Below are positions 50,007 to 58,527 of a DNA stretch of 64,000 nt, piece by piece. The DNA comes from Myxococcales bacterium (GTDB lineage: Bacteria; Myxococcota_A; Polyangia; Polyangiales; Polyangiaceae). The stretch is taken from positions 558,001-622,000 of the forward strand of contig JADJQX010000008.1 of the NCBI GenBank assembly GCA_016712525.1, in the 5' to 3' direction. The position numbers and the translations under genes were made by a program. The notes under the pieces are model-generated. The model had not been told where the DNA came from, did no database searches, and was given only the letters and a program-made list of their open reading frames with translations. Each line of letters begins with the position of its first letter. Position 1 is the first letter of the stretch.

Positions 50007-50942
50007 ATGCCCAATGGAGTTCTCTGGTCCGAGGCCTTCGGCCTCCTCCCCGTGCGCGAACGCCTGAACGACACGTGGCTCACGCTGCGGGGCGATAGCC
50101 ACACACCGAAGACGAAGTTCGGTCCGAGCAGCCTTCGCATCTTCCGCCCCGAGCAGGCGATGAAGCTCTGGCTCGGCGCGTGGGCCGAGCGGCGCCGCGC
50201 CGTCGTCTACAACCTCTTCAACCACACCCCCACGCCGGCGAGCGAGGGGTGGAGCGTCCGCAAGACCCAGGTGCGCGACTTCCGCGGGGGCACACTCACG
50301 TACGACAGCCACAACGGCACCGACTTCGCGATCCCCCTCGGCACGCCCGTGGTCGCGCCCGCGGCCGCGCGCGTCGGCTACGTGACGAGCGAGTTCAACC
50401 GAGGCGGTCTGAAGGTCGTGCTCGACCACGGCGACGGGCTCGTGACCACGCACGCGCACCTCGCGCGATCGCTCGTGCGTCCGGGCCAGCGGGTGGCGCG
50501 CGGCGAGCCCTTCGCGCTCTCGGGCATGAGCGGGCTGAACGGCTTCCTCTTCTTCCCGTGGGAGAGCCCGCACCTCCACATGAACGTGCTCTTCCGCGGC
50601 GTCGCGGTGGACCCCTTCGCCTGCGAGGGAAAGAACCTGTGGAACGCGCGCGAGCCCTTGCCCACGGCACCCGAGGCCTCACGGGAGGTCCCCGCCTCGC
50701 GCTGGGACGAGGCCGCGATCGACGACGAGATCCGCGCGTGTGCCCACCCGGCTCAACGCGAGGCGCTACGGGCGATCCCCGATCTCGAGCTCCGCGCCAC
50801 GGCGCTCTTGCACGACCGCCACTACTACCCGACGCGGTTCACGAAGCACCACGCCCTCTACCTTGGCGAGGGAGAACCCGCGGGGCGCCTCGCTCTTCCG
50901 TTCTCGCCCCGCGACGTCGACGGCATGGCCTTCCCGAGCTGA
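50007..50942 (+). CDS. M23-family (LytM-like) peptidase domain protein
   Basis: A 311-residue protein. The LytM fold is in the middle: HNGTDFAIPLGTPVVAPAAARV (first His and Asp zinc ligands), VVLDHGDGLVTTHAHLARSLVRPGQRV, and SPHLHMNV (HxH pair). No signal peptide is obvious, which is unusual for a cell-wall endopeptidase, so the start may be wrong or export unusual. The C-terminal 90 residues are helical and unknown. It begins 30 bases after the AcoR-like gene. Confidence 0.82.
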   Translation: MPNGVLWSEAFGLLPVRERLNDTWLTLRGDSHTPKTKFGPSSLRIFRPEQAMKLWLGAWAERRRAVVYNLFNHTPTPASEGWSVRKTQVRDFRGGTLTYDSHNGTDFAIPLGTPVVAPAAARVGYVTSEFNRGGLKVVLDHGDGLVTTHAHLARSLVRPGQRVARGEPFALSGMSGLNGFLFFPWESPHLHMNVLFRGVAVDPFACEGKNLWNAREPLPTAPEASREVPASRWDEAAIDDEIRACAHPAQREALRAIPDLELRATALLHDRHYYPTRFTKHHALYLGEGEPAGRLALPFSPRDVDGMAFPS

Positions 50943-50977
50943 CTCGCGCGCGCGACCGCCGTGCTCCGTCGACACGA

Positions 50978-51163
50978 TCAGTAGCGTTCGAAGGAGAGGG
51001 TCTCCCGCGTGACGTCGTCGGCCGTCCAGCTCCCCGGGCCCGTGTGCTCGCGCGCGTACTCGGTCAGATCGCAGCGCAGCGTCGTGTAGGGCCGCCGCGG
51101 CTCCGGGAGCTCCGTCGTGAACGTGGGCGTTTCGGCGAGAGTCGTCTCCATGCGCTTCACCAT
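50978..51163 (-). CDS. Small hypothetical protein (61 residues)
   Basis: A 61-residue ORF with a perfect AAGGAGG seven bases before its ATG, which is the main reason to call it. It is hydrophilic, with EPRRPYTTLRCDLTEYAREHTGPG in the middle and an acidic end. I recognise no family. It follows the acyl-CoA dehydrogenase gene (stop 51264) on the same strand by 100 bases. Confidence 0.5.
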   Translation of the reverse strand: MVKRMETTLAETPTFTTELPEPRRPYTTLRCDLTEYAREHTGPGSWTADDVTRETLSFERY

Positions 51164-51263
51164 CGGGCAACCTCCTTCGCGCCTCATGACGTACCGAAGT
51201 CGGGCCCCGAGGTGAAACATTCGGCGTCGGGTTTGTGGGTCGATGTAAGCGTAACGAATCGAC

Positions 51264-53075
51264 TCAGAAATAGGCGTCCTGCATGTCGAGGGTGGTCGTG
51301 TCGAGCGACGCGAGCAGGTCGAAGAGCGGCCTCGTCCGCGGGAGCTCGTGCACGAAGAAGAACCTGCAGGCCGCACGCTTCCCTCGTAGAAAATCGGCGC
51401 GCTCGCCGACGCCCTCACCGTCCCCGGCCGCGAGCGCGAGCTCGAGCCACATCCACGCGACGACCACGTGGCCGACGGCCTCGAGGTAGGCCGTGGCGTT
51501 CGCGAGGGTGCGCGCCGGATCCCCCGCACCGAAGAGCGTGGCGGTCACCTCCGACGTACGCGCGACGGCCGCCCCGAGCTCGGCCCCGAAGCGGGCGCGC
51601 TCGTCCTTCGTCTCGGCCGCGCGCGTGATGGTGGCCTGCATGCGCGACGCGAGCACGAAGAGCGCTCGCCCGCCCTGCATGGCGGCCTTCCGACCGAGCA
51701 GATCCTGAGCCTGGATACCGTGCGTGCCCTCGTGGATCGGGTTCAGGCGGTTGTCGCGGTACATGCGCTCGACGGGGTAGTCGCGCGTGTAGCCGTACCC
51801 ACCGTGCACCTGGATCGCGAGGCTCGTGCCCTCGAGCGCGTGCTGGGACGGCCAGCTCTTCGCGATGGGGGTGAGGATCTCGAGCAGGAGCGCCGCCTCG
51901 TCGCGCGCCTCCTTCGTCTCGGCCGAGCGGGTGTCGTCGACGAGCTTCGCGCAGTAGAGCCCGAGGGCGAGCCCCCCTTCGGCGTAGGCCTTCTGCGCGA
52001 GCAACATGCGCCTCACGTCGGCGTGCTCGACGATGGGCACCTGGGGCGTCGACGCATCCCGCTCGCCGAGCCTTCGCCCCTGCGGGCGGCTCCTCGCGTA
52101 GGCGAGCGCGTGGAGGTAGGCCGTCGCGCCGAGCGCCGAGGCCCCGAGCCCCACCATGATCCGCGCCTCGTTCATCATGTGGAACATGCACCGCATGCCG
52201 CCGTGGAGCTCTCCGAGCAGATAGCCCACGGCCCCGGGCGCGCCGCCCGGCGTGTGTTTTCCGTCGCCGAACGCGAGCAGCGTGTTCACCGTGCCTCGGT
52301 AGCCCATCTTGTGGTTGAGGCCCGCGAGCGACACGTCGTTGCGCTCGCCCCGAGCACCGTCCGGCGAGACGAGCCACTTGGGCACCACGAAGAGCGAGAT
52401 GCCCTTCGTCCCCTTCGGGCCGCCCGGCACCTTGGCGAGCACGAGGTGCACGATGTTCTCCGACAGCTCGTGGTCCCCGCCCGAGATCCACATTTTGTTG
52501 CCGAAGAGCCGGTACTCACCGGGCCGCTCGGGCACGGGCTCGGCGCGGGTCGTGATGTCACCCACGCTGGAGCCGGCGTGCTCCTCCGACAGGCACATGG
52601 TCCCGAAGTAGCGCCCCTCGAGCATGGGCTTCGCGTAGGTGTCGATCTGCTCGCGCGAGCCGTACGCGACGAGCAGGTTGGAGGCGCCGAGCGTGAGCAA
52701 CGGGTAGGCCGCCGTCGCCGTGTTCGCCGCGAGAAAATAGGCAAAGCCGGCCTTCTCGACGCACATGGGGAGCTGCATGCCGCCGAGGTCGGCGTCGTGG
52801 CCTGCGGTGTAGAGACCGGCCTTCGCGAAGGCGTCGAGAGCGACGCCGACCTCGGCCGGCAGGACGACCTTCTCACCGTCCCAGTGGGGCTCTCGTTCGT
52901 CGGAGGTGCGCGCGTGCGTCGCGAAGAGCTCGGTCGCGATGCGCTCGCACGTGTCGAGGACGGCGTCGAACGTCTCGCGCGAGTGGGCCGCGTATCTCTC
53001 ACGCCGTGTGAGGGCCTCGACGTCGAGCCAGTCGTAGAGAAAGAACGCGAGGTCGCGGCGCCGGAGGACGTTCAT
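51264..53075 (-). CDS. Large acyl-CoA dehydrogenase with C-terminal extension
   Basis: A 603-residue acyl-CoA dehydrogenase of the long type. FAD/substrate motifs: GTMCLSEEHAGSSVGDI, YRLFGNKMWISGGDHEL, LNHKMGYRGTVNTLLAFGD. The C-terminal bundle includes QVHGGYGYTRDYPVERMYRDNRLNPIHEGTHGIQAQDLLGRK, where EGTHGIQ carries the catalytic Glu. About 130 further residues form the extra helical domain seen in this subclass. It oxidises acyl-CoA; the chain is unknown. The ATG at 53075 gives the normal MNVLRRRDLAFFLYDWL start. Confidence 0.92.
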   Translation of the reverse strand: MNVLRRRDLAFFLYDWLDVEALTRRERYAAHSRETFDAVLDTCERIATELFATHARTSDEREPHWDGEKVVLPAEVGVALDAFAKAGLYTAGHDADLGGMQLPMCVEKAGFAYFLAANTATAAYPLLTLGASNLLVAYGSREQIDTYAKPMLEGRYFGTMCLSEEHAGSSVGDITTRAEPVPERPGEYRLFGNKMWISGGDHELSENIVHLVLAKVPGGPKGTKGISLFVVPKWLVSPDGARGERNDVSLAGLNHKMGYRGTVNTLLAFGDGKHTPGGAPGAVGYLLGELHGGMRCMFHMMNEARIMVGLGASALGATAYLHALAYARSRPQGRRLGERDASTPQVPIVEHADVRRMLLAQKAYAEGGLALGLYCAKLVDDTRSAETKEARDEAALLLEILTPIAKSWPSQHALEGTSLAIQVHGGYGYTRDYPVERMYRDNRLNPIHEGTHGIQAQDLLGRKAAMQGGRALFVLASRMQATITRAAETKDERARFGAELGAAVARTSEVTATLFGAGDPARTLANATAYLEAVGHVVVAWMWLELALAAGDGEGVGERADFLRGKRAACRFFFVHELPRTRPLFDLLASLDTTTLDMQDAYF

Positions 53076-53212
53076 CGCCCGGAGGAGAGTCGCTCGGCGA
53101 CCGACGCGCAAGCCCCAATTCGAGCGTCACCGCCGCCACGCCACACGGGCTCATTTTCAACGCAATATCCAACAGTTACAAAGCCGCCCATCGAAGCCGA
53201 AGCGCTCGTCCT

Positions 53213-54070
53213 TCACGCGCCCGCGTCGAGCGACGCGACCCCTTCCATGATCTCGGCGACCCGGCCACCGACGAAGATGCCGTCGGTGTCGACGCGGAGG
53301 AAGAGCTCGGACGGGCGACCGACGTCGGCGCCTTGGAGGACACGCAAGGCCACGTCCCTTCGCCCCCGCGCCGACGCGAGGTACCCGCCGAGGTTCGCGC
53401 ACGCGGAGCCCGTGGCCGGATCCTCGACGACCCCACCGAGCTGCGTGAAGAAGAACCGGGCCACGCAGGTGCCGTCGCCACGCTCGGCGACGAGATAGAC
53501 CATGGACTCGTCGGGCGAGGCCCCGCGCGCGAGCCGCACGAGCCCCTCGAACGTGGGGCGCGCGGCGGCGAGGGTGGCCTCACCGTCGACGAACGCGACG
53601 ATCTGAGGAGCTCCCGTGTCGACCCACATCGGAGCTTCGCGGAGCGCCCCGTCATGGAGCCCGAGCGCGACCTCGGCGTCGCGGCGCGACGGCTCCACCG
53701 CGCGCAGCGTGGGCTCTTTTGCCGCGCGGAGCTCGCAGAAGGGCCCACGAACCGTCACGGGGACGGGACCTGCGTTCGTTCCGAGCACGATCCGCGAGCG
53801 CCCCCTCGCGACCACGAACGCCGTCCCGAGCGAAGGATGGCCGGCGAAGGGCATCTCGTACGACGGCGTGAAGATGCGCACACGAACGTCGGTGTCCTCA
53901 CGCTCCGGGGCGAGCACGAAGGTCGTCTCCGAGAGGTTCGTCTGACGCGCGAGCGCCTGCATCGTGGCGTCGGGGAGCCCGTCCGAGCCGGGGAAGACGC
54001 AGAGAGGGTTGCCGGAGAAGGTGCCCCCTTCGACGCCGAACACGTTGACGATTCGGAACGGGAGCTTCAC
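53213..54070 (-). CDS. PhzF-family isomerase
   Basis: A 285-residue protein of the PhzF/diaminopimelate-epimerase fold. The start FRIVNVFGVEGGTFSGNPLCVF, the catalytic Glu in ARQTNLSETTFVL, the RIFTPSYEMPFAGHPSLGTAFV motif and the second-domain VEDPATGSACANLGGYL are all present. PhzF members isomerise small hydroxylated acids; the substrate here is unknown. It is monocistronic. Confidence 0.9.
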   Translation of the reverse strand: MKLPFRIVNVFGVEGGTFSGNPLCVFPGSDGLPDATMQALARQTNLSETTFVLAPEREDTDVRVRIFTPSYEMPFAGHPSLGTAFVVARGRSRIVLGTNAGPVPVTVRGPFCELRAAKEPTLRAVEPSRRDAEVALGLHDGALREAPMWVDTGAPQIVAFVDGEATLAAARPTFEGLVRLARGASPDESMVYLVAERGDGTCVARFFFTQLGGVVEDPATGSACANLGGYLASARGRRDVALRVLQGADVGRPSELFLRVDTDGIFVGGRVAEIMEGVASLDAGA

Positions 54071-54294
54071 ACGAGCCCCCGTGGCACGTCGCCGGAGACG
54101 TCACGGCGCGCGCGGTCCCGTGCTCCCGCCTTCGGAGGGTGCGCGTCGTGCTTGGGCGAGGTCCGTGTCGGTGCGAGCATGGGATCCGGCGCCGCGACGG
54201 CGCGTCGTCGCTCATGCTTCTCCGATCTCGGCCGTAGGTTCAACCCGGCTCGACCTCGAGGTCTGCGAGCGACGTCTTAGGGCCTCGCATTTGA

Positions 54295-54312
54295 CACCTC
54301 ACCTGTGAGGTG
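54295..54312. promoter_or_regulatory. 18-bp perfect palindrome overlapping a -35 box
   Basis: CACCTCACCTGTGAGGTG has 8-bp perfect arms and sits just after TTGACA (54291-54296), in the spacer of a possible promoter for the esterase gene. It is a strong operator candidate. Confidence 0.5.
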
Positions 54313-54325
54313 CGAAACACCAGAC

Positions 54326-55450
54326 GTGGCTCGTCTTCGCTCGTTCGCCCTCGCCGTCGCCCTCGCCCCTGGGGCGCTCGTGGCCTGCGCTCTCGATCTC
54401 GCGCCCACCACCGAGACCGCGCCCGAGCCGAGCGCGCCTGCCCCCAAGGTGACCGCCGACACCTCGAACGACGCCGCGCCACCTCCCCGCGCCGACGCCG
54501 AGGCCGACGCCGGCGAGCCCTGTGTGCCGGGCCGCCAAGCGACGGACGTCGGGCCGCGCGCCGAGACCTTCTCCCTCGACGTGCGCGGTCAGAAGGCGTT
54601 CGTGCACGACGCCGGGAAGACCGCCGGCTACTTCCACACGTTCGACGCGCTCACGGTCGGCGGCGGGGAGCCCCATAAGGTGCACGTGCTCCTCCCTCGG
54701 AAATACGGCGAGAGTTGCGCGCGCTACCCGCTCGTCGTCATGAACGACGGTCACACGGCGTTCTGGCCAGGGGGCCTCGCCAACAAGACGTTCGGCATGG
54801 CCGAGGCCCTCGCCGACGCGTACGCACGCGGAGCGCTCCGCGAGGTCGTGGTGGTCGCCGTGGAGCCGGTCTCGCGAAACCGCGAGTATACCCACGCGCC
54901 GTGGCTCACGGGCGAGGCGTGCTGCGGGGCGAAAGCCTACGCGGCCTGGCTCGCCGACGGGCTCGTCCCCTTCGTCGACGCGGCCTACCGAACGCAGGCC
55001 TCGCGCGACCAACGCTTCGTGCTCGGCTCCTCCCACGGCGGTCTCTCGGCGCTCTACGTCGCCGGCAAGCGACCCGACGTCTTCGGCGGGGCGATCGCCA
55101 TGTCGGCCTCGCTGTGGGCCGGCCTCGACGATCGTGTGTCGGGCACGCGCGGCGGGCCCCTCGCGACGTCGGCGCTGCTGTCCGAGATAGGCCCCGGGCT
55201 CTCCTCCGCCACGCGGCCGAAGGTGTACCTCGACTGGGGCCTCTACCGAGAAGGAGGCACGCACAACACGGTCACCGAGGAGCTCGCGACGACACGCGGA
55301 AGGGAGCTCGCCGGGCTGCTCGTCACACCGGCCTACGGCTACCGGGACGGCCGCGATCTCTTCACGGTGGAGGACCCTCGCGGCGAGCACGACGAGACCT
55401 CGTGGGGCCGCAGGCTCGCGGGCGCGCTCGAGCGCGTCGTGGGCAAGTAG
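54326..55450 (+). CDS. Secreted esterase-like alpha/beta hydrolase lipoprotein
   Basis: A 374-residue predicted lipoprotein. I use the GTG at 54326, which opens a signal peptide ending in LVACAL; a GTG at 54305 is the alternative. An Asp/Ala/Pro linker of 50 residues precedes an esterase-D/enterochelin-esterase-like fold: VHVLLPRKYGES, YPLVVMNDGHTAFW, VVVVAVEPVSRNREYTH and the nucleophile elbow GSSHGGLSALYVA. The acid and His are likely in YLDWGLYREGG and RGEHDETSWGRRL. It is a periplasmic or surface esterase; the substrate is unknown. Confidence 0.85.
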   Translation: MARLRSFALAVALAPGALVACALDLAPTTETAPEPSAPAPKVTADTSNDAAPPPRADAEADAGEPCVPGRQATDVGPRAETFSLDVRGQKAFVHDAGKTAGYFHTFDALTVGGGEPHKVHVLLPRKYGESCARYPLVVMNDGHTAFWPGGLANKTFGMAEALADAYARGALREVVVVAVEPVSRNREYTHAPWLTGEACCGAKAYAAWLADGLVPFVDAAYRTQASRDQRFVLGSSHGGLSALYVAGKRPDVFGGAIAMSASLWAGLDDRVSGTRGGPLATSALLSEIGPGLSSATRPKVYLDWGLYREGGTHNTVTEELATTRGRELAGLLVTPAYGYRDGRDLFTVEDPRGEHDETSWGRRLAGALERVVGK

Positions 55451-55966
55451 TCAGCGCCGCGAGCTCCGTAGGCGCCCGCTCCCGGTCGGCACGCGCGAAC
55501 CGAGCTCCTCGACGACGGCGCGCACCCCGACCGCCAGCCCGTCCATCGCAGGCTTGCCGACCTTCTCACGGAGCTCGGCCTCGAGGCGTGCGAGCACCGC
55601 GAGACCTTCGAGGATCCCTCGACGTCCCTCGGCGGTGAACACGACGAGCCGGCCTCGTGCGTCCGCCGGATCGGCGATCCTGGCCACGACCCCGGCGCCC
55701 TCGAGATCGTCGAGGAGCTGCGAGATCGCCTGCTTCGTCACGCCGACACGCTCGGCGAGCTCCGAGACCCGCGTGCCGTCGAGGTCGATGTGCGGAAGGA
55801 GCGCCGTGTGCGACCGCCGGAGCGAGGGGCGCCCCGGGATCGCCGCGATTCGCCGCAGCGCCTCTTCGTCCACGAGACGCGCGGCCTTGAAGAGGAGCTG
55901 GAGCGTGCTCGCCGCCTTGGCGTCCGTGAGCTCGGCCTCCTCGTTCGTCTTCTTCGTGCGCGCCAT
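55451..55966 (-). CDS. MarR-family transcriptional regulator
   Basis: A 171-residue winged-helix protein. The MarR core is clear: LLFKAARLVDEEALRRIA, the recognition helix VSELAERVGVTKQAISQLLDDLEGAGVVARIAD, and the wing DPADARGRLVVFTAEGRRG. It lies divergent from the DUF4336 gene, and two inverted repeats occupy the 48-base gap. Repression of both genes is expected, relieved by a phenolic or thiol-reactive ligand. It is convergent with the esterase gene, stop to stop. Confidence 0.92.
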   Translation of the reverse strand: MARTKKTNEEAELTDAKAASTLQLLFKAARLVDEEALRRIAAIPGRPSLRRSHTALLPHIDLDGTRVSELAERVGVTKQAISQLLDDLEGAGVVARIADPADARGRLVVFTAEGRRGILEGLAVLARLEAELREKVGKPAMDGLAVGVRAVVEELGSRVPTGSGRLRSSRR

Positions 55967-55968
55967 TC

Positions 55969-56006
55969 GTCAACCGTCCTTGACCATTTCGTCAACCGAG
56001 CTTAAC
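55969..56006. promoter_or_regulatory. Twin inverted-repeat operators of the MarR regulator
   Basis: GTCAACCGTCCTTGAC (55969-55984) has perfect GTCAA/TTGAC arms. GTCAACCGAGCTTAAC (55991-56006) repeats it with one mismatch. Centre spacing is 22 bases, about two helical turns. Both lie between divergent starts. Confidence 0.75.
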
Positions 56007-56014
56007 CATATCGC

Positions 56015-56698
56015 ATGGTCGAGACCCGCCCTACACGGATGTCGTTCGAGCTCGAGCAGCGCTTGCCGGGGGGCCTCAGGCTCCCCACCCGCATGACCGC
56101 GCTCGCCACACGGAGCGGGGTCGTGCTCGTCTCCCCCATCCCCATCGACGACCGGATCGCGGCCTCGATCGCCGAGCTCGGTGACGTGTCGGCGCTCCTC
56201 GCTCCGAACCTCCTTCACCACCTCTACTTGGCAGCAGCCAAGCAGCGCTACCCGTCGGCCAGGGTGCTCGCGTACCGAGCGCTCGAGACGAAGGTCCCCG
56301 GGCTCACGCTCGATCACCCACTCGACGACGGCCTCCCGGAAGACCTCCGCGAGGACCTGCGGGGCGTGCTCGTGGACGGGGCGCCGAGCGTGTCGGAGAT
56401 GGTGCTGTTCCACGTCCCGTCGAGGGCGCTCGTCGTCACCGACCTCTTCTTTCACGTCGTGCGGCCGGTGGGCATCGTCACCCACCTCGTGCTCTTCCTC
56501 GTGGGGTGCCATGGTCGCTTCGCCCAGAGCCGCGCATGGCGCTTCTTCGTGAAGGACCGCGAGAAGACGCGCGCGAGCGCCAGGGCCATCGCCGAGCTCC
56601 CCTTCGACGAGGTCGTGGTCGCGCACGGCGAGCCCGTCCGAGAGGGCGCCAAAGAGGCCGTCGTCCGCGCGCTCTCTTGGATGCTCGGGCGCCCGTAG
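56015..56698 (+). CDS. DUF4336 (metallo-beta-lactamase-like) protein
   Basis: A 227-residue protein of the DUF4336 family, a degenerate metallo-beta-lactamase-like fold. Typical stretches: GGLRLPTRMTALATRSGVVLVSPI, LLAPNLLHHLYLAAAKQRYPSARVL, VSEMVLFHVPSRALVVTDLFFHVV and DEVVVAHGEPV. The metal-ligand set is partial, so catalysis is uncertain. It begins 9 bases after the second MarR operator, and is probably the regulated gene. Confidence 0.85.
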   Translation: MVETRPTRMSFELEQRLPGGLRLPTRMTALATRSGVVLVSPIPIDDRIAASIAELGDVSALLAPNLLHHLYLAAAKQRYPSARVLAYRALETKVPGLTLDHPLDDGLPEDLREDLRGVLVDGAPSVSEMVLFHVPSRALVVTDLFFHVVRPVGIVTHLVLFLVGCHGRFAQSRAWRFFVKDREKTRASARAIAELPFDEVVVAHGEPVREGAKEAVVRALSWMLGRP

Positions 56699-56769
56699 CG
56701 GCGTGTGCCCCGCGATGCCGATGTGCGCTCTTGCGTCCGCCCCCGTTCGGCGAGGCACGGGCTCCTGTC

Positions 56770-57276
56770 TCAACGGCCCGACGCTTCGGCCTCGAGCCAC
56801 TCGTTCTGTTTGTCGGCGCCCTTCTTCCAGCCTTCTTCGAGCTGCTTCGCGAACGACTCTTCGACGAGGCGCCCCACGAAGGCGACGGACGACTCGACGG
56901 TGATGTCGACGTGGCGCTCGGTCTTCTTGCCGAGCGGCTTGGTCGTCATGGTCCCCTCGACGCGAACCTTGTCGGCGAGCGTGCTCGGCACGAGCTTGAA
57001 GCGGAAGATCTCCGCGGCGCGATCGAACGTGCCCTCTTCCATGTACCGGAACCGGCTCCCGACGAGCTTCTGGATCGGGCCCGGGAGCGACAGCGTCGGC
57101 TCGACCGACACCGTGCGGCGCAGGACGGGGCCCTCCTCCGAGCGCTCCACGACCGACCAATCTCGAAACCCGAGCCCCTCGAGGAAGAGCTTCCGCGAGA
57201 GCGCCTCGTCGAAGAACGAGTCCCAAAAGGCGCTCGTTTCGCAGGCGATCACGTGCACCATCGACAGCTTCACCAT
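56770..57276 (-). CDS. DUF2505-family protein
   Basis: A 168-residue SRPBCC-like protein of the DUF2505 type (VVERSEEGPVLRRTVSVEPTLSLPGPIQKLVGSRFRYMEEG; TMTTKPLGKKTERHVDITVESSVAFVG). It is a lipid- or ligand-binding START-like domain with no catalytic motif that I can see. There is no signal peptide. It lies 45 bases downstream of the small membrane-protein gene on the same strand. Confidence 0.8.
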   Translation of the reverse strand: MVKLSMVHVIACETSAFWDSFFDEALSRKLFLEGLGFRDWSVVERSEEGPVLRRTVSVEPTLSLPGPIQKLVGSRFRYMEEGTFDRAAEIFRFKLVPSTLADKVRVEGTMTTKPLGKKTERHVDITVESSVAFVGRLVEESFAKQLEEGWKKGADKQNEWLEAEASGR

Positions 57277-57321
57277 GGCGCGGAAGCCTTTCGCGAACCA
57301 CGCCCCGGCGCAAGGCTTCTC

Positions 57322-57705
57322 TCAGTCGAGCGCGAACGGCTCCTTCCCCGCACGACGGCGAAGGTCGTCGAGGGTGCGCTTTACCCCGTCGCGCCGAAGG
57401 AGGCGGACGAGGATCTCGCGCTTCTTCGGGTGGTCGAACAGGGCGACGCCGAGCGCGATCGTCACGATCCCTGGCCCCGGGAGGACGAGCATGGCCAGGC
57501 CGAGCACGACGAGCACCCCTCCCGAGACCTGGCGGACGAGCCGGACCAAGGGAGCGCGCTCGCGCGCGGGCCGCGAGAAGTAGTCGGAAGGGAGCGTCGC
57601 ACACAGGTGGCGAACGAACGCGAGCCCCGCCAAAAACACGACCCCCGCCACGAACGCCGCCACCGCCACGTCGCGAAGGGTGAAGGAGATGGGACCGAGC
57701 TGCAC
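57322..57705 (-). CDS. PGPG-motif small membrane protein
   Basis: A 127-residue protein with an N-terminal helix (AVAAFVAGVVFLAGLAFV), a cytoplasmic linker, and a second hydrophobic pair around GVLVVLGLAMLVLPGPGIVTIALGVALF. The PGPG between helices is the mark of the PGPGW-type transmembrane family. The C-terminus is basic. The function is unknown. Confidence 0.75.
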   Translation of the reverse strand: MQLGPISFTLRDVAVAAFVAGVVFLAGLAFVRHLCATLPSDYFSRPARERAPLVRLVRQVSGGVLVVLGLAMLVLPGPGIVTIALGVALFDHPKKREILVRLLRRDGVKRTLDDLRRRAGKEPFALD

Positions 57706-57852
57706 GGCGTCACTCTATCGTTTGCCGCGCGGAATTCGGAGTCGGCAGCGGCGATTCGTGACCGGGCATACGGCCTCGACGCAGCCCCTCCCGACCGGCA
57801 CGAAATCGCGAACCATGACGAACACTTAGAGAGTCTTCACGCACACGCACGA

Positions 57853-57883
57853 ACGGCGAGCCGCCCTTGGGACAGCTCGCCGT
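57853..57883 (-). terminator. Hairpin after the CBS gene
   Basis: ACGGCGAGC (57853-57861) and GCTCGCCGT (57875-57883) form a perfect 9-bp stem 34 bases beyond the CBS stop on the minus strand. There is no T-run. Confidence 0.45.
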
Positions 57884-57916
57884 ACGCCCACGCGAGGACG
57901 CATGGTCACGAGGGCA

Positions 57917-58324
57917 TCACTTGAGGCGCGTCTCGAACACCTCGGCGAGCACGCGGCACGCGTCGACCGTGGTGAACATGCCCACCACTTCGTTGTTCTG
58001 GACCACGATCGCCGAGCCGTACTTGTGCTCGGCCATCGTCGACGCCACCTCGGTGACCGGGGTCATGGCGTCGGTCTGGTAGGGCTGCGTCGCCATGGCC
58101 GCGTCGACCGTGACGGTCTTCGGGTCCACGCCCTGGAGCGTCTCGATGACGTTGATGTCGCGGAGGCTGAGGAGCCCGACGACCTTGGAGCCCGACATGA
58201 CCGGGAGGTGCCGAATCCGGTGCTCGGCCATCTTCTTCGCGGCGTTCGCGATGCTGTCTTTCTCGTCCACCGTGTGGGGCGAGGTCGTCATGTACTTGAA
58301 GATCGGGGGAACGGGCTTGCTCAT
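57917..58324 (-). CDS. Twin CBS-domain protein
   Basis: A 135-residue stand-alone Bateman module. CBS1 (residues 8-60) reads FKYMTTSPHTVDEKDSIANAAKKMAEHRIRHLPVM, VVGLLSLRDINVIETL. CBS2 (70-130) reads AAMATQPYQTDAMTPVTEVASTMAEHKYGSAIVVQ, VVGMFTTVDACRVLAEVF. Such modules bind adenine nucleotides and act as energy sensors; the partner is unknown. Cytoplasmic. Confidence 0.93.
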   Translation of the reverse strand: MSKPVPPIFKYMTTSPHTVDEKDSIANAAKKMAEHRIRHLPVMSGSKVVGLLSLRDINVIETLQGVDPKTVTVDAAMATQPYQTDAMTPVTEVASTMAEHKYGSAIVVQNNEVVGMFTTVDACRVLAEVFETRLK

Positions 58325-58527
58325 GACAAGGCTCGTTTGCAAACGGCGTGCACAACCAAAATACCCGCGAAATGCACGAGTTTTCGAGGATGCTCCGCAA
58401 GACGTGCGCGACGGGCGCAACCGGGGCGCCCCGGCACGAGGGTCGAGGACGCGGCAGCGCAGCGCGTGCACGAAGGCACGCCCGACGTGCGCAAACCCAA
58501 GGGCCGATGGGCAGGTCTCCGCCTCGC

